A stretch of DNA of 12,403 nucleotides from the NCBI GenBank assembly GCA_046545675.1, contig JBKGZI010000147.1:1-12403 (forward strand), written 5' to 3'. Under the pieces are notes generated by a model. That model searched no databases. It saw nothing but the letters and a program-made list of their open reading frames with translations, and had not been told where the DNA came from. This DNA is from CAYLTX01 sp046545675. Its GTDB lineage: Bacteria > Myxococcota_A > Bradymonadia > Bradymonadales > Bradymonadaceae. The number at the start of each line of letters is the position of its first letter. Position 1 is the stretch's first letter. The position numbers were made by a program, and so were the translations under genes. This document shows positions 1-6,800 of the stretch, piece by piece.

Positions 1-1
1 A

Positions 2-478
2 GGCGAACCTGACTTTGATTTCGGTGAGCAGGAGCTGAGGGCCCATATCGAGGGCCAATGGCAGGGCTTTGTGGTTAGAGACGGCGAGGACGATATTGGG
101 TTCGAGCTGACACTCGAGCAGGCGGAGACAGTGCAAACCAACGAGCAGCAGCTTCGCAGCGAGGACACGTTGCGCACTCGACGCCAGGCATCCTGCGGGA
201 CGACTCGGCGCGACTTCATCATGCCCGCAGACGCTTGTGCACAAGTCATCGAGACGGTGATGCAGGTCCGCGGAGAATTGCTGATCGACGGCGAGGCTAG
301 AGAAGTCCAAGGCAACGTGATCGCCCACGGCGAAACGCTCGATATCACTGATTTGGAGATCGAGGGCGACCAATTCTACTTCGGTGCTCGCTGTGATAGC
401 GACAGGTATTGTTCGGTGAGCACTTCCGTCGCTAATAGCGGCTCTTCCACCGAGGACGGGTGGATGGAAAAGGAGTGA
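2..478 (+). CDS. C-terminal part of an unrecognised, possibly exported protein (5' end outside window)
   Basis: The reading frame is open from the first bases of the window to a TGA at 476-478, so the true start lies upstream. About 158 residues are visible. I do not recognise a family. The fragment is acidic, rich in Thr, Ser and Glu, and predicted to be mostly beta-strand. It has four cysteines, in the contexts ASCGT, DACAQ, ARCDS and RYCSV, that could form two disulfides, which would suit an extracytoplasmic domain. The tail is Ser/Gly/Glu rich (SGSSTEDG). It has no membrane segment. A GTG at 71 could be read as a start, but the frame before it is continuous and protein-like (ELRAHIEGQWQGF), so I treat this as a partial gene. 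It converges on the TraB-family gene across a 90-nt gap. A secreted lipoprotein is a guess from composition only. Confidence 0.6.
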   Translation, partial: GEPDFDFGEQELRAHIEGQWQGFVVRDGEDDIGFELTLEQAETVQTNEQQLRSEDTLRTRRQASCGTTRRDFIMPADACAQVIETVMQVRGELLIDGEAREVQGNVIAHGETLDITDLEIEGDQFYFGARCDSDRYCSVSTSVANSGSSTEDGWMEKE

Positions 479-493
479 CAGAGCCATTCGGAC

Positions 494-513
494 GCCCAGA
501 GGACGTCAGTCCA
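494..513 (+). repeat. Solo copy of a 20-nt dispersed repeat
   Basis: The 20 bases gcccagaggacgtcagtcca occur here and again, identically, at 8210-8229. A near-identical inverted copy lies at 8158-8175. Here the copy is single and sits between two convergent genes. Confidence 0.7.
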
Positions 514-519
514 CCTCAT

Positions 520-548
520 GGTGAACCAGACCTAGAAGGTCTGGCACC
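520..548. terminator. Hairpin between convergent genes, possible bidirectional terminator
   Basis: CCAGACC (526-532) and GGTCTGG (538-544) form a perfect 7-bp stem around a 5-nt loop. GGTG (520-523) and CACC (545-548) extend it beyond a 2-nt bulge. The hairpin lies between the stop of the orphan gene (478) and the stop of the traB-type gene (568), where a shared terminator would be expected. There is no T-run on either side, so factor-independent termination is uncertain. Confidence 0.4.
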
Positions 549-567
549 GGTGCATGCATGAGCAGAG

Positions 568-1785
568 TTAGAGCAGGTTTTTGAGCCAGCCGAAGGCCAC
601 GAAGGTGCCGATGGAGCTGCCCAGCGACGAGAAGACGAAGACCAGCAGGACGCGTCCGAGCTTGTTGGACCACCAGCCCGACCATTCGGAGATGTCGTCG
701 CCGATGGTTTGAAAATCCTTGACCTTCGGGGAGGCGACGATCGTCTGGGCGAAGGCTGTGACCATGCCGGCGCCGATCGTGGGGTTGAGGGAGGTCAGCG
801 GCGCGGCGAGGAAGGCGGTGATCACCGTCAGGGGGTGTCCCAGGGCGACGATGGCGCCGAGGGCCGACAAGATGCCGTTGGACAGCACCCAGGCCCAGGC
901 GGCGGTCTGGAGTTGTTCGGTCTCACCGTTGAAAAAGCCCCAGACGAATAGCCCGATGACCAGCGCGGGCAAAATCCACGGCAGCATCTTCGAAAAGCCC
1001 GGCTTGGGCGGAATGGTGCTGACCCGCTCGATCTCCTCGTCGGCGATGTCGTCGCGAATCTGGCGCAAGATGCCCGGTTTGTGGGCGGCGCCGACCACTG
1101 CGACGACCTTCTTGGCATCGATATGCTGCAGCTTGTAGGCCATGAACGTGTCGCGTTCGTCGACGAGCACGCTCTTGACGTCGGGAAGGGCCTCGCCGAG
1201 TTGGTCGAGGATGACCGAGATATTTTGCATCTCGCGCAGGTCGCTGAGCTCCTCTTCGCTGACCTCTCCTTTTTGGAACACACCCAACATCAGCATCATC
1301 GCCAGCTCGGCGCGCTTCCACCAGGGTGTGGTGCGCCATGCGCGCAGCAGCGTGGTGCGGATATTGCGGTCGATGAGCTCGACGGCCATGCCACCCTCGT
1401 GGGCGGCGTCGATCGCCGCCGACATCTCGGCGCCCGGCTTGACGCCGGTGTAGCCGCCCATGCGCTTTTGGAAGGCGGTCAGGGCCAGCCTGGCCAGCAA
1501 AAAAGTCAGCTTCTTATTCTTGATGACCTCGATCAGGTCGAGCTCTTCCCAACTGGTCTCTTTTTGAAGGCTGGTGAAGCGCTCGGAGTCGAGCTCGACG
1601 GCGACCGCGTCCGGCTGCTCCTTTTCGATGACCTGAATGACGGTATCGACCGACTCCTGCGAGATATGCGCGGTGCCGATCAGTACGAGCTCAGTGTCAC
1701 CGAGCATCAGGCGAGTGATATCGCCGTCGGTGACGTCGAGCTGGGGAGTTTGTAGTTCTTGTGAATCTGTGGGGGTTTGACTCAT
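568..1785 (-). CDS. TraB-family membrane protein
   Basis: This 405-residue protein resembles the TraB / pheromone-shutdown family. The family belongs to the TraB/Tiki/EreA-like superfamily, whose members are proposed metal-dependent hydrolases; the substrate is unknown. The N-terminal domain shows the conserved GTAH motif (37-40), an Asp/Glu-rich VAVELDSERF strand (61-70), the QKRMG helix (106-110), DERD (209-212) and a second G-x-x-H-type motif, GAAH (232-235). The C-terminal third is membrane embedded, with hydrophobic segments near 267-286, 295-315, 318-350 and 376-400. This two-part layout and length are typical of the family. The ATG at 1785 is chosen. A TTG at 1842 in the same frame would add 19 residues with no family similarity. 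The gene is divergent from hisG and convergent with the left-edge gene. No functional link to histidine synthesis is evident. Confidence 0.88.
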   Translation of the reverse strand: MSQTPTDSQELQTPQLDVTDGDITRLMLGDTELVLIGTAHISQESVDTVIQVIEKEQPDAVAVELDSERFTSLQKETSWEELDLIEVIKNKKLTFLLARLALTAFQKRMGGYTGVKPGAEMSAAIDAAHEGGMAVELIDRNIRTTLLRAWRTTPWWKRAELAMMLMLGVFQKGEVSEEELSDLREMQNISVILDQLGEALPDVKSVLVDERDTFMAYKLQHIDAKKVVAVVGAAHKPGILRQIRDDIADEEIERVSTIPPKPGFSKMLPWILPALVIGLFVWGFFNGETEQLQTAAWAWVLSNGILSALGAIVALGHPLTVITAFLAAPLTSLNPTIGAGMVTAFAQTIVASPKVKDFQTIGDDISEWSGWWSNKLGRVLLVFVFSSLGSSIGTFVAFGWLKNLL

Positions 1786-1925
1786 CGGGGCCGGCGGCAG
1801 ATGACAGGGAAAGACATAGTTGGCTGCAACAATTGTCTCCAACGACTGATACTAACAAGCCGATGTGGTACAGGATTCCGCTGCATTTTGGAAGCAATGC
1901 ACCACTGAGAAAGCACACCGAGGAG

Positions 1926-1954
1926 TTGATCGCCAGACCGTAAAGGCATACAAC
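1926..1954 (+). promoter_or_regulatory. Candidate sigma-70-type promoter of the his operon
   Basis: TTGATC (1926-1931) and TACAAC (1949-1954) are separated by exactly 17 bases and resemble -35 and -10 boxes (four of six matches each). Transcription would begin near 1961, about 28 bases before hisG. This fits the position of the first gene of the cluster. Box matches this loose can arise by chance. Confidence 0.4.
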
Positions 1955-1988
1955 ACGCATCTATTCGAACCGAACGCGAGGAGACGAC

Positions 1989-2867
1989 ATGGCAGCGACC
2001 GACAATGAGACGCTTTTGCGACTGGCTTTACCCAAAGGCCATATGAAGACGGCGGTCTTCGAGCTTTTGGGCGAGGCGGGCATCAGCATCCGACACAGCA
2101 GTCGCAGCTACCGACCGACCATCTCGATCGAGGGGGTCGAGGTCAAGCTGCTCAAGCCGCAGAATATCGTCGAGATGTTGCACCTGGGCTCGCGCGATAT
2201 CGGTTTTGCCGGCGCGGACTGGGTCGCCGAGTTGGGCGCTGACCTTGTCGAGGTCTTCGACACCGGCCTCGACCCGGTGCGCCTGGTCGCGGCCGCCCCG
2301 CGAACGATGCTCGAGAGTAACGGAGGCCTGCCTTCGCGGCATCTTGTGATCGCATCCGAATACGAGCGGATCACCCGCGACTGGATCGAAGAAAAGGGCC
2401 TCGACGCCAGCTTCGTTAAATCATTCGGCGCCACCGAGGTCTTCCCGCCCGAGGACGCCGACTGCATCGTCGACAACTCGGCGACCGGCTCGACGCTCGA
2501 GGCCAACGACCTGCAGGTGGTCGACGAGCTGATGCAGTCGTCGACACGGCTGTACGCACACCCGGCCGCGCTGGAGAATCCCGACAAGAAGGAGGCCATC
2601 GACCGGCTCGTGCTGGTGCTTCGCGCGGTGCTCGAGGCCCGCGCCCGCGTCATGGTCGAGGTCAACGTGACCGCCGACCATCTCGAGCGCATCATCGACG
2701 CCATACCGAGCATGCGCGAGCCGACCGTCTCGCCGCTGCACAGCCAGTCGGGCTTTGCGGTCAAGGCGGCCGTGCCCCGCGATCAGTTGCCGACGATCAT
2801 TCCGGTGCTCAAAGAGGCCGGCGGCACGGATATTGTGGTGACCTCGCTTGCGCAGATTGTACCTTGA
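1989..2867 (+). CDS. hisG: ATP phosphoribosyltransferase, long form (HisG-L)
   Basis: First enzyme of histidine synthesis: it condenses ATP with PRPP to give phosphoribosyl-ATP and pyrophosphate in the cytoplasm. The protein is 292 residues, the size of the long form. The N-terminal catalytic lobes run from about 9 to 215 and include LALPKGHM (12-19) and the PRPP-binding loop DADCIVDNSATGSTL (156-170), followed by EANDL. Residues 218-292 form the ACT-like HisG C-terminal domain (VMVEVNV, then GGTDIVVTSLAQI), which in this family binds histidine for feedback inhibition. A separate HisZ is therefore not needed. The start is an ATG with a good Shine-Dalgarno sequence, GAGGAG, at 1978-1983, five bases upstream. 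It is the first gene of the cluster. A 176-nt gap with palindromic repeats separates it from the next his gene. Confidence 0.97.
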   Translation: MAATDNETLLRLALPKGHMKTAVFELLGEAGISIRHSSRSYRPTISIEGVEVKLLKPQNIVEMLHLGSRDIGFAGADWVAELGADLVEVFDTGLDPVRLVAAAPRTMLESNGGLPSRHLVIASEYERITRDWIEEKGLDASFVKSFGATEVFPPEDADCIVDNSATGSTLEANDLQVVDELMQSSTRLYAHPAALENPDKKEAIDRLVLVLRAVLEARARVMVEVNVTADHLERIIDAIPSMREPTVSPLHSQSGFAVKAAVPRDQLPTIIPVLKEAGGTDIVVTSLAQIVP

Positions 2868-2922
2868 TTCGTTGTGACTATTTGCTGGTGCGAAACTAGG
2901 CCCCCGGTCGCATTCGCTCCCG

Positions 2923-2947
2923 GCACCCCATGCAAGCAATGGGGTGC
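2923..2947. repeat. Palindrome H1: left member of an inverted palindrome pair
   Basis: GCACCCCAT (2923-2931) and ATGGGGTGC (2939-2947) form a perfect 9-bp stem with a 7-nt loop that starts GCAAGC. Reverse-complemented palindrome H3 (2995-3019) has the same plan: CACCCC, then a GCAAGC loop, then GGGGTG. The two look like inverted copies of one element. Confidence 0.75.
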
Positions 2948-2954
2948 GGATGAC

Positions 2955-2986
2955 AGCCTTCAATTAGCTTTCGGGTGATTGAGGCT
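2955..2986. other. Bulged hairpin H2 between the two palindromes
   Basis: AGCCTTCAAT (2955-2964) pairs with ATTGAGGCT (2978-2986): nine base pairs, one bulged T and a 13-nt loop. It lies exactly between palindromes H1 and H3, so 2923-3019 would fold as three successive hairpins. Confidence 0.5.
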
Positions 2987-2994
2987 ACCATTCC

Positions 2995-3019
2995 CACCCC
3001 CGCCGCTTGCGCGGGGGTG
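2995..3019. repeat. Palindrome H3: right member of an inverted palindrome pair
   Basis: CACCCCCGC (2995-3003) and GCGGGGGTG (3011-3019) form a perfect 9-bp stem with a 7-nt loop containing GCTTGC. That loop is the exact complement of the GCAAGC loop of H1 (2932-2937), so the two hairpins could kiss. It ends 15 bases before the Shine-Dalgarno sequence of hisC. Confidence 0.75.
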
Positions 3020-3034
3020 TCCCAGCATCCATCA

Positions 3035-3046
3035 GGATCCAAAGTG
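3035..3046 (+). promoter_or_regulatory. Ribosome binding site that decides the hisC start
   Basis: AGGA at 3035-3038 lies five bases before a GTG at 3044. The frame stays open back to another GTG at 2975, but that one falls inside hairpin H2, has no Shine-Dalgarno sequence, and would add 23 residues that do not look like a HisC N terminus. I therefore place the start at 3044. Confidence 0.6.
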
Positions 3047-4759
3047 GCAAATTTAATACCCTCACCAGCCATCAGCGGCATCACGGCCTATAGCGTGCCC
3101 AAGCCGGCCACCCCGGTTGACCTATACCTGCATGGAAACGAGGGGCCCGCTCCGCCCGCGTCGGTGCTGGGGGCGCTGGATGTGCACGGCACGGAGTTGC
3201 TGCGAAATTACCCGGATGCGCGCCCACTCCAGGCGGTGATCGCGGCGCGAGTGGGCGCAGATCCAGAGCAGGTCATCGTGACCGCCGGTGCCGACGACGC
3301 GCTCAACCGCATCTGCCAGGCGATGCTCGGAGCGGGGCGCAATATGGTCCTGCCCGAGCCGACCTTCGTGATGTTTCGCAGATTCGCGGCCCTGGCCGGC
3401 GGTGATGTCGTCTCGGTGCCCTGGGAGGGGCCGAGGTATCCGACAGAGGCGGTGCTCGAGGCGATCGACGAGCAGACGGCCCTGGTGGCTATAGTCAGCC
3501 CGAATAACCCGACCGGCGCCGTCGCCACCGCCGATGACCTGCGGGCCGTGGCCGAGGCCGCTCCGCACGCGTTGGTGATCGTCGACCACGCCTATGTCGA
3601 ATTTGCCGACGAAGATCTCACCGAGATCGCCCTCGAATACCCCAATACGGTGGTCACGCGCACGATGTCCAAAGCCTGGGGCATGGCCGGGGTGCGGGTC
3701 GGCTTTGCGCTCGCCTCGCCACAGGTCATCGATTGGCTCCACACCGCCGGGCTTCCCTACGCGGTCTCCGGGCTGTCGCTTGTAATCGCGGCTAGACGCC
3801 TCGGCGATGACGTGTCCGATATCACGGAGTTCGTCGAGCGGGTGCGACATGAACGCAGCCAGCTCGAGCGGGTGCTCGAAGACGGCGGCGCGCGCGTATA
3901 CCCGTCGCAGGGAAATTTTGTCTTCGGACGCCACGACCACGCGTTGTGGATCCGCGACGCGATGGCCGGAATGGGCATCTTGATACGCGCGTTTCCCGGC
4001 CACGAGCTCTTGTCGGACGCGATCCGCATCAGTTGCCCGGGTGACGAGGCCGACTTCTCGCGGCTGACGCACGCGGTCTCCACGGTGCTCGAGCCCGAGG
4101 CGATGCTCTTCGACCTCGACGGCGTCATCGCCGACGTGTCACGCTCGTATCGGGAGTCGATCATCGAGACGGCCAGCAGCTTCGGGGTCGAGCTCACCGG
4201 CGAGGACGTCTCCGAGGCGAAGGCCTCCGGCGACGCCAATAACGATTGGGTGCTCACCCGGCGCCTGCTGGCTCAACGCGGCGTCGAGGCCGAGCTCGAC
4301 GAGGTCACCGAGCGCTTCGAGGCGATCTACCAGGGCACCGACGACGAGCCCGGCCTTCGCGAGACCGAGGAGTTGCTGGTCGAGCCGGCTTATTTCGAGC
4401 GGTTGAGCGAGCGTTTCGAGCTCGGCATCGTCACCGGCCGGCCCCGAAAGGACGCCGAGCGCTTCTTGCGAGACAAGGACCTCGCCAAATTCTTCGGCGC
4501 GTTGGTGTGCATGGAAGACGCCGAGCTCAAGCCCGACCCGGAGCCGGTCGAGCTGCTGATGAGCCAGTTGGGCGTCGAGCGCGCCTGGCTGGTGGGCGAT
4601 ACGCCCGACGATGCCCATGCGGCGCGAGCGGCGGGCGTTTTGCCGGTGGGAGTGGTCGCGCCCGGTCACGATGGCAGTGTCATGGAACCGGCGCTGGTGC
4701 AGGCGGGGTGTGCCCGCGTGCTCGACGGCGCCGGCGAGCTAGAGGGCTTATTACTATGA
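3044..4759 (+). CDS. hisC: Fusion of histidinol-phosphate aminotransferase (HisC) and a HAD-type phosphatase
   Basis: The 571-residue product has two enzymes in one chain. Residues 1-350 are a class I/II PLP aminotransferase of the HisC type. Visible are LRNYPDA (53-59), SPNNPTG (152-158), Asp181 in VDHAYVEF, the PLP lysine Lys210 in TMSKAWGMAG, and Arg328 in RISCPG. It converts imidazole-acetol phosphate plus glutamate to histidinol phosphate. Residues 353-571 are a HAD subfamily IA hydrolase with all four motifs: FDLDGV (Asp357, Asp359), the Thr of VTGRP (464), KPDP (Lys496) and GDTPDD (518-523). The string NANNDW-like ANNDWVLT (398-405) recalls a small HAD-IA subfamily (TIGR01548, from memory). 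No other histidinol-phosphatase is visible in the cluster, so dephosphorylation of the HisC product is the natural inference, though not proven. The stop overlaps the hisB start (ATGA, 4756-4759). Confidence 0.93.
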   Translation: MANLIPSPAISGITAYSVPKPATPVDLYLHGNEGPAPPASVLGALDVHGTELLRNYPDARPLQAVIAARVGADPEQVIVTAGADDALNRICQAMLGAGRNMVLPEPTFVMFRRFAALAGGDVVSVPWEGPRYPTEAVLEAIDEQTALVAIVSPNNPTGAVATADDLRAVAEAAPHALVIVDHAYVEFADEDLTEIALEYPNTVVTRTMSKAWGMAGVRVGFALASPQVIDWLHTAGLPYAVSGLSLVIAARRLGDDVSDITEFVERVRHERSQLERVLEDGGARVYPSQGNFVFGRHDHALWIRDAMAGMGILIRAFPGHELLSDAIRISCPGDEADFSRLTHAVSTVLEPEAMLFDLDGVIADVSRSYRESIIETASSFGVELTGEDVSEAKASGDANNDWVLTRRLLAQRGVEAELDEVTERFEAIYQGTDDEPGLRETEELLVEPAYFERLSERFELGIVTGRPRKDAERFLRDKDLAKFFGALVCMEDAELKPDPEPVELLMSQLGVERAWLVGDTPDDAHAARAAGVLPVGVVAPGHDGSVMEPALVQAGCARVLDGAGELEGLLL

Positions 4760-5343
4760 GCAGTCGAAAATCCCGCATCCAGCGCACCACGCGCGAGACC
4801 GATATCAATCTGGTTCTCGGTTTGGATGGCGATGGTATGGCCGATATCGACACCGGCATCGGCTTCTACGACCACATGCTGACCGCGCTGGCCCGCCACG
4901 GCCGTTTCGATCTGGAGTTGACCTGCGACGGGGACCTCGAGGTCGACGACCACCACACCGTCGAGGATTGTGCGCTGGCCCTGGGCCGCGGCTTCCACGA
5001 CGCGCTCGGCGACAGGCGCGGCATCGAACGCTTCGGCCACGCCTATGCGCCGCTCGACGAGGCGCTGGCCCGCGCGGTCGTCGACCTGTCGGGCAGGCCG
5101 TATTCGGTCGTCGAGCTCGGCCTTCGCCGCGAGGCGCTGGGGGGGCTGGCCTGCGAGAACGTCGCGCACGTATTTCGCTCATTCGCCACCGAGGCGCGGG
5201 CGGCCGTCCACATCGACGTGTTGCGCGGCGACAACGACCACCACCGCGCCGAGGCCGCCTTCAAGGCGTTCGCCATCGCGCTGAGAAAGGCAGTCGCGCT
5301 GAGCGGGCGCGACGAGGTGCCGAGCACCAAAGGAGTGCTGTAG
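4756..5343 (+). CDS. hisB: Imidazoleglycerol-phosphate dehydratase
   Basis: The enzyme dehydrates imidazole glycerol phosphate to imidazole acetol phosphate. At 195 residues it is the monofunctional IGPD form, without the N-terminal phosphatase domain found in E. coli HisB. Both manganese-binding repeats are present: DHHTVED (65-71) and NDHHRAEAAFKA (160-171). Also visible are TGIGFYDHML (33-42), DEALARAVVDLSGRPY (101-116) and the usual C-terminal tail PSTKG (189-193). The start is the ATG at 4756, which shares four bases (ATGA) with the preceding stop, a layout typical of translational coupling. GAGGG at 4742-4746 may serve as its ribosome site. A longer open frame exists upstream of this ATG, but it runs inside the HisC-HAD gene and does not match the family. 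The missing phosphatase half matches the HAD domain attached to HisC instead. Confidence 0.97.
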   Translation: MSSRKSRIQRTTRETDINLVLGLDGDGMADIDTGIGFYDHMLTALARHGRFDLELTCDGDLEVDDHHTVEDCALALGRGFHDALGDRRGIERFGHAYAPLDEALARAVVDLSGRPYSVVELGLRREALGGLACENVAHVFRSFATEARAAVHIDVLRGDNDHHRAEAAFKAFAIALRKAVALSGRDEVPSTKGVL

Positions 5344-5345
5344 AG

Positions 5346-5972
5346 ATGGCGAAGCAGTCCGTGCATATCATTGAGACCGGCGTGGCGAATATCGCGTCGA
5401 TGATCGCCGCCTTCGAGCGCCTCGGCGCCAGCCCCGAGCTGACCCGCGACGTCGCCGACGTACGAGACGGCGAATTTGTCGTCTTACCAGGTGTGGGCTC
5501 CTTCGGCGCAGGAATGGCGCGCCTCGACGAGCTCGACATGCGCGAGGCGCTCGTCGAGCGCGCCGAGCAGGGCAGGCCGCTCTTTGCGGTCTGCCTCGGC
5601 CTGCAGCTTTTGTGCAGCGCCAGCGAGGAGAGCCCCGGCGTCGCCGGCCTCGGAATCGTCGACGCGACGATCACGCGCTTTCCCGACACCGTTCGCATCC
5701 CTCAATTCGGCTGGAACTCGGTGAGCGCCGACGCCGATTGTAAGCTGCTGACCAGCGGCTACGCCTATTTTGCCAACTCCTATCGCCTCGAAGAAGGGCG
5801 CCTCGAGGAGTCGCGCTTGGAGCAGACCAGTGATTGGTGCGTGGCGCGCAGCGACCACGGCGGCCCATTCGTGGCGGCCATGGAGCGCGGCAACCTGCTC
5901 GCCTGCCAATTTCATCCCGAGATTTCGGGCAAATGGGGCCTCGGCCTCATCGAGAGGTGGTTGTCGTGCTAA
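5346..5972 (+). CDS. hisH: Imidazole glycerol phosphate synthase, glutaminase subunit
   Basis: HisH hydrolyses glutamine and passes ammonia to HisF. The 208-residue class I glutamine amidotransferase has the full triad: Cys83 in AVCLGLQLL, and His190 and Glu192 in CQFHPEISG. PGVGSFGAGM (48-57) and FGWN (121-124) are further family marks. The usual YFVHSY reads YFANSY here (141-146), with Asn in place of His. Right after it lies a small in-frame tandem repeat, RLEEG-RLEES-RLEQT (147-161), in a loop before the conserved DHGGPF (170-175). The start ATG lies two bases after the hisB stop, and AAAGGAG at 5329-5335 is ten bases upstream. The end overlaps hisF by seven bases, in keeping with 1:1 synthesis of the two subunits. 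Confidence 0.96.
   Translation: MAKQSVHIIETGVANIASMIAAFERLGASPELTRDVADVRDGEFVVLPGVGSFGAGMARLDELDMREALVERAEQGRPLFAVCLGLQLLCSASEESPGVAGLGIVDATITRFPDTVRIPQFGWNSVSADADCKLLTSGYAYFANSYRLEEGRLEESRLEQTSDWCVARSDHGGPFVAAMERGNLLACQFHPEISGKWGLGLIERWLSC
5784..5828 (+). repeat. Three copies of a 15-bp in-frame tandem repeat inside hisH
   Basis: Bases 5784-5798, 5799-5813 and 5814-5828 encode RLEEG, RLEES and RLEQT. The first two units are the most alike at the DNA level (cgcctcgaagaaggg and cgcctcgaggagtcg). The third has diverged. Confidence 0.7.
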
Positions 5973-6730
5973 CAGTTCGCATCATTCCATGTCTGGACGT
6001 CAAACACGGTCGCGTCGTCAAAGGCGTCAAATTTCAGGGCCTCACCGACCAGGGAGCGCCCGACGAACTCGCCGCCGCCTACGAAGGGCAGGGCGCCGAC
6101 GAGATCGTCATGCTCGACGTCTCCGCGACCCCCGAAGGCCGCGGCACCCAGCTCGAGACGGTCCGAAAAATCCGCAGCCGGCTGGCCATCCCATTGACCG
6201 TCGGCGGCGGTGTGCGCACCGTCGAGGACGCAGACCTTTTGCTCAACGCCGGCGCCGACAAGATCTCCATCAACACCGCCGCGGTCACCAACCCCGACAT
6301 CGTCGACCAGATGGCCGAGCGATTCGGCAGCCAGTGCACGGTTATCGCCGTGGACGCCAAATCCAACGGAGCTGGTAGCTGGGAGGTCGTCGTCAGCGGT
6401 GGCCGCAAAAAAACCGGCATCGACGCCCTCGAGTGGCTCGACGAGGTCTACGAGCGCGGCGCCGGCGAGATCCTGCTGACCAGCTGGGACCGCGACGGCA
6501 CCCGCGAGGGCTACGACTTGGAGCTGCTCGAAGCGGCGAGCGACGCTGTGCCGATTCCGATCATCGCCTCCGGCGGCGCGAATAACCCCGCCCATTTGGC
6601 CGAGGCTTTCGAGGTCGGCGCCGATGCGGTGTTGGCGGCGTCGATCTTTCATGAGGGCGATTATACGGTTGGTGAAGTGAAGGATGAGTTGGCTCAGGCT
6701 GGCTTTGAAGTGCGCCACACGAGAAAGTAA
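5966..6730 (+). CDS. hisF: Imidazole glycerol phosphate synthase, cyclase subunit
   Basis: HisF is a TIM-barrel cyclase that uses ammonia from HisH to convert PRFAR into imidazole glycerol phosphate and AICAR. At 254 residues it has standard length. Both catalytic aspartates fall at their canonical positions: Asp11 in PCLDV and Asp130 in IAVDAK. Other marks are GRVVKGVKF (15-23), the phosphate-binding TVGGGVR (78-84), NTAAV (103-107), LLTSWDRDGTREGYD (170-184) and ASGGANN (201-207). The start is taken as the GTG at 5966. A purine-rich GAGAGG (5952-5957) lies about eight bases upstream, and this choice places Asp11 correctly. It overlaps hisH by seven bases. The hisH-hisF order is the same as the domain order of the eukaryotic His7 fusion. 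The last two codons and the stop lie in the first unit of an 8-bp repeat array. Confidence 0.96.
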   Translation: MLTVRIIPCLDVKHGRVVKGVKFQGLTDQGAPDELAAAYEGQGADEIVMLDVSATPEGRGTQLETVRKIRSRLAIPLTVGGGVRTVEDADLLLNAGADKISINTAAVTNPDIVDQMAERFGSQCTVIAVDAKSNGAGSWEVVVSGGRKKTGIDALEWLDEVYERGAGEILLTSWDRDGTREGYDLELLEAASDAVPIPIIASGGANNPAHLAEAFEVGADAVLAASIFHEGDYTVGEVKDELAQAGFEVRHTRK

Positions 6731-6757
6731 GAAATTAAGAAAGTCAGAGAGTTAGAG
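6722..6757 (+). repeat. Left arm of an inverted array of 8-bp repeats (AGARAGTN)
   Basis: Four consecutive octamers read AGAAAGTA, AGAAATTA, AGAAAGTC and AGAGAGTT, followed by a partial unit AGAG. The hisF stop codon (6728-6730) lies at the junction of the first two units. The right arm at 6801-6835 carries the same octamers on the other strand. Confidence 0.8.
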
Positions 6758-6800
6758 CCGTCTCTCGAGCATCGCAGATCGCCCGGGCGCAGTTGCAGTA
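6758..6800. other. Spacer between the two repeat arms, with a 10-bp palindrome
   Basis: The interval has no octamers and no gene. It holds the perfect palindrome CGCCCGGGCG at 6780-6789. It would form the apical loop if the two arms pair. Confidence 0.4.

Noticed and set aside
1829..1836. Palindrome ACAATTGT between traB and hisG as an operator
   Set aside because: It is only 8 bp, has no symmetric flanks and lies far from the candidate his promoter. It can easily occur by chance.
1786..1842. TTG start at 1842 for the TraB-family gene
   Set aside because: It adds 19 residues outside the family domain. The ATG at 1785 is a better start, although neither has a strong ribosome site.
2930..2953. 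Short reading frame MQAMGCG in the hisG-hisC gap, tested as a his attenuator leader peptide
   Set aside because: It has no histidine codons and no ribosome site, and its ATG lies inside palindrome H1. The hairpins there are not followed by a T-run.
3122..4072. Long antisense open frame (316 codons) opposite hisC, and similar ones opposite hisG, hisF and hisA
   Set aside because: These are expected in GC-rich genes with strong third-position bias. The products are Arg/His/Gly rich with no recognisable motif, and the opposite strand encodes a clear enzyme.
4106..4680. HAD domain considered as a HisB-N type phosphatase
   Set aside because: HisB-N proteins carry a different DxDGT motif and lack this type of cap region. 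Here the FDLDGV, VTGRP, KPDP and GDTPDD motifs fit subfamily IA, so it is a different HAD lineage.
4246..4755. Upstream extension of the hisB frame to 4246
   Set aside because: It runs out of frame through the HAD domain and is Arg/Gly/Ala rich without family similarity. The ATG at 4756 gives a standard IGPD N terminus.
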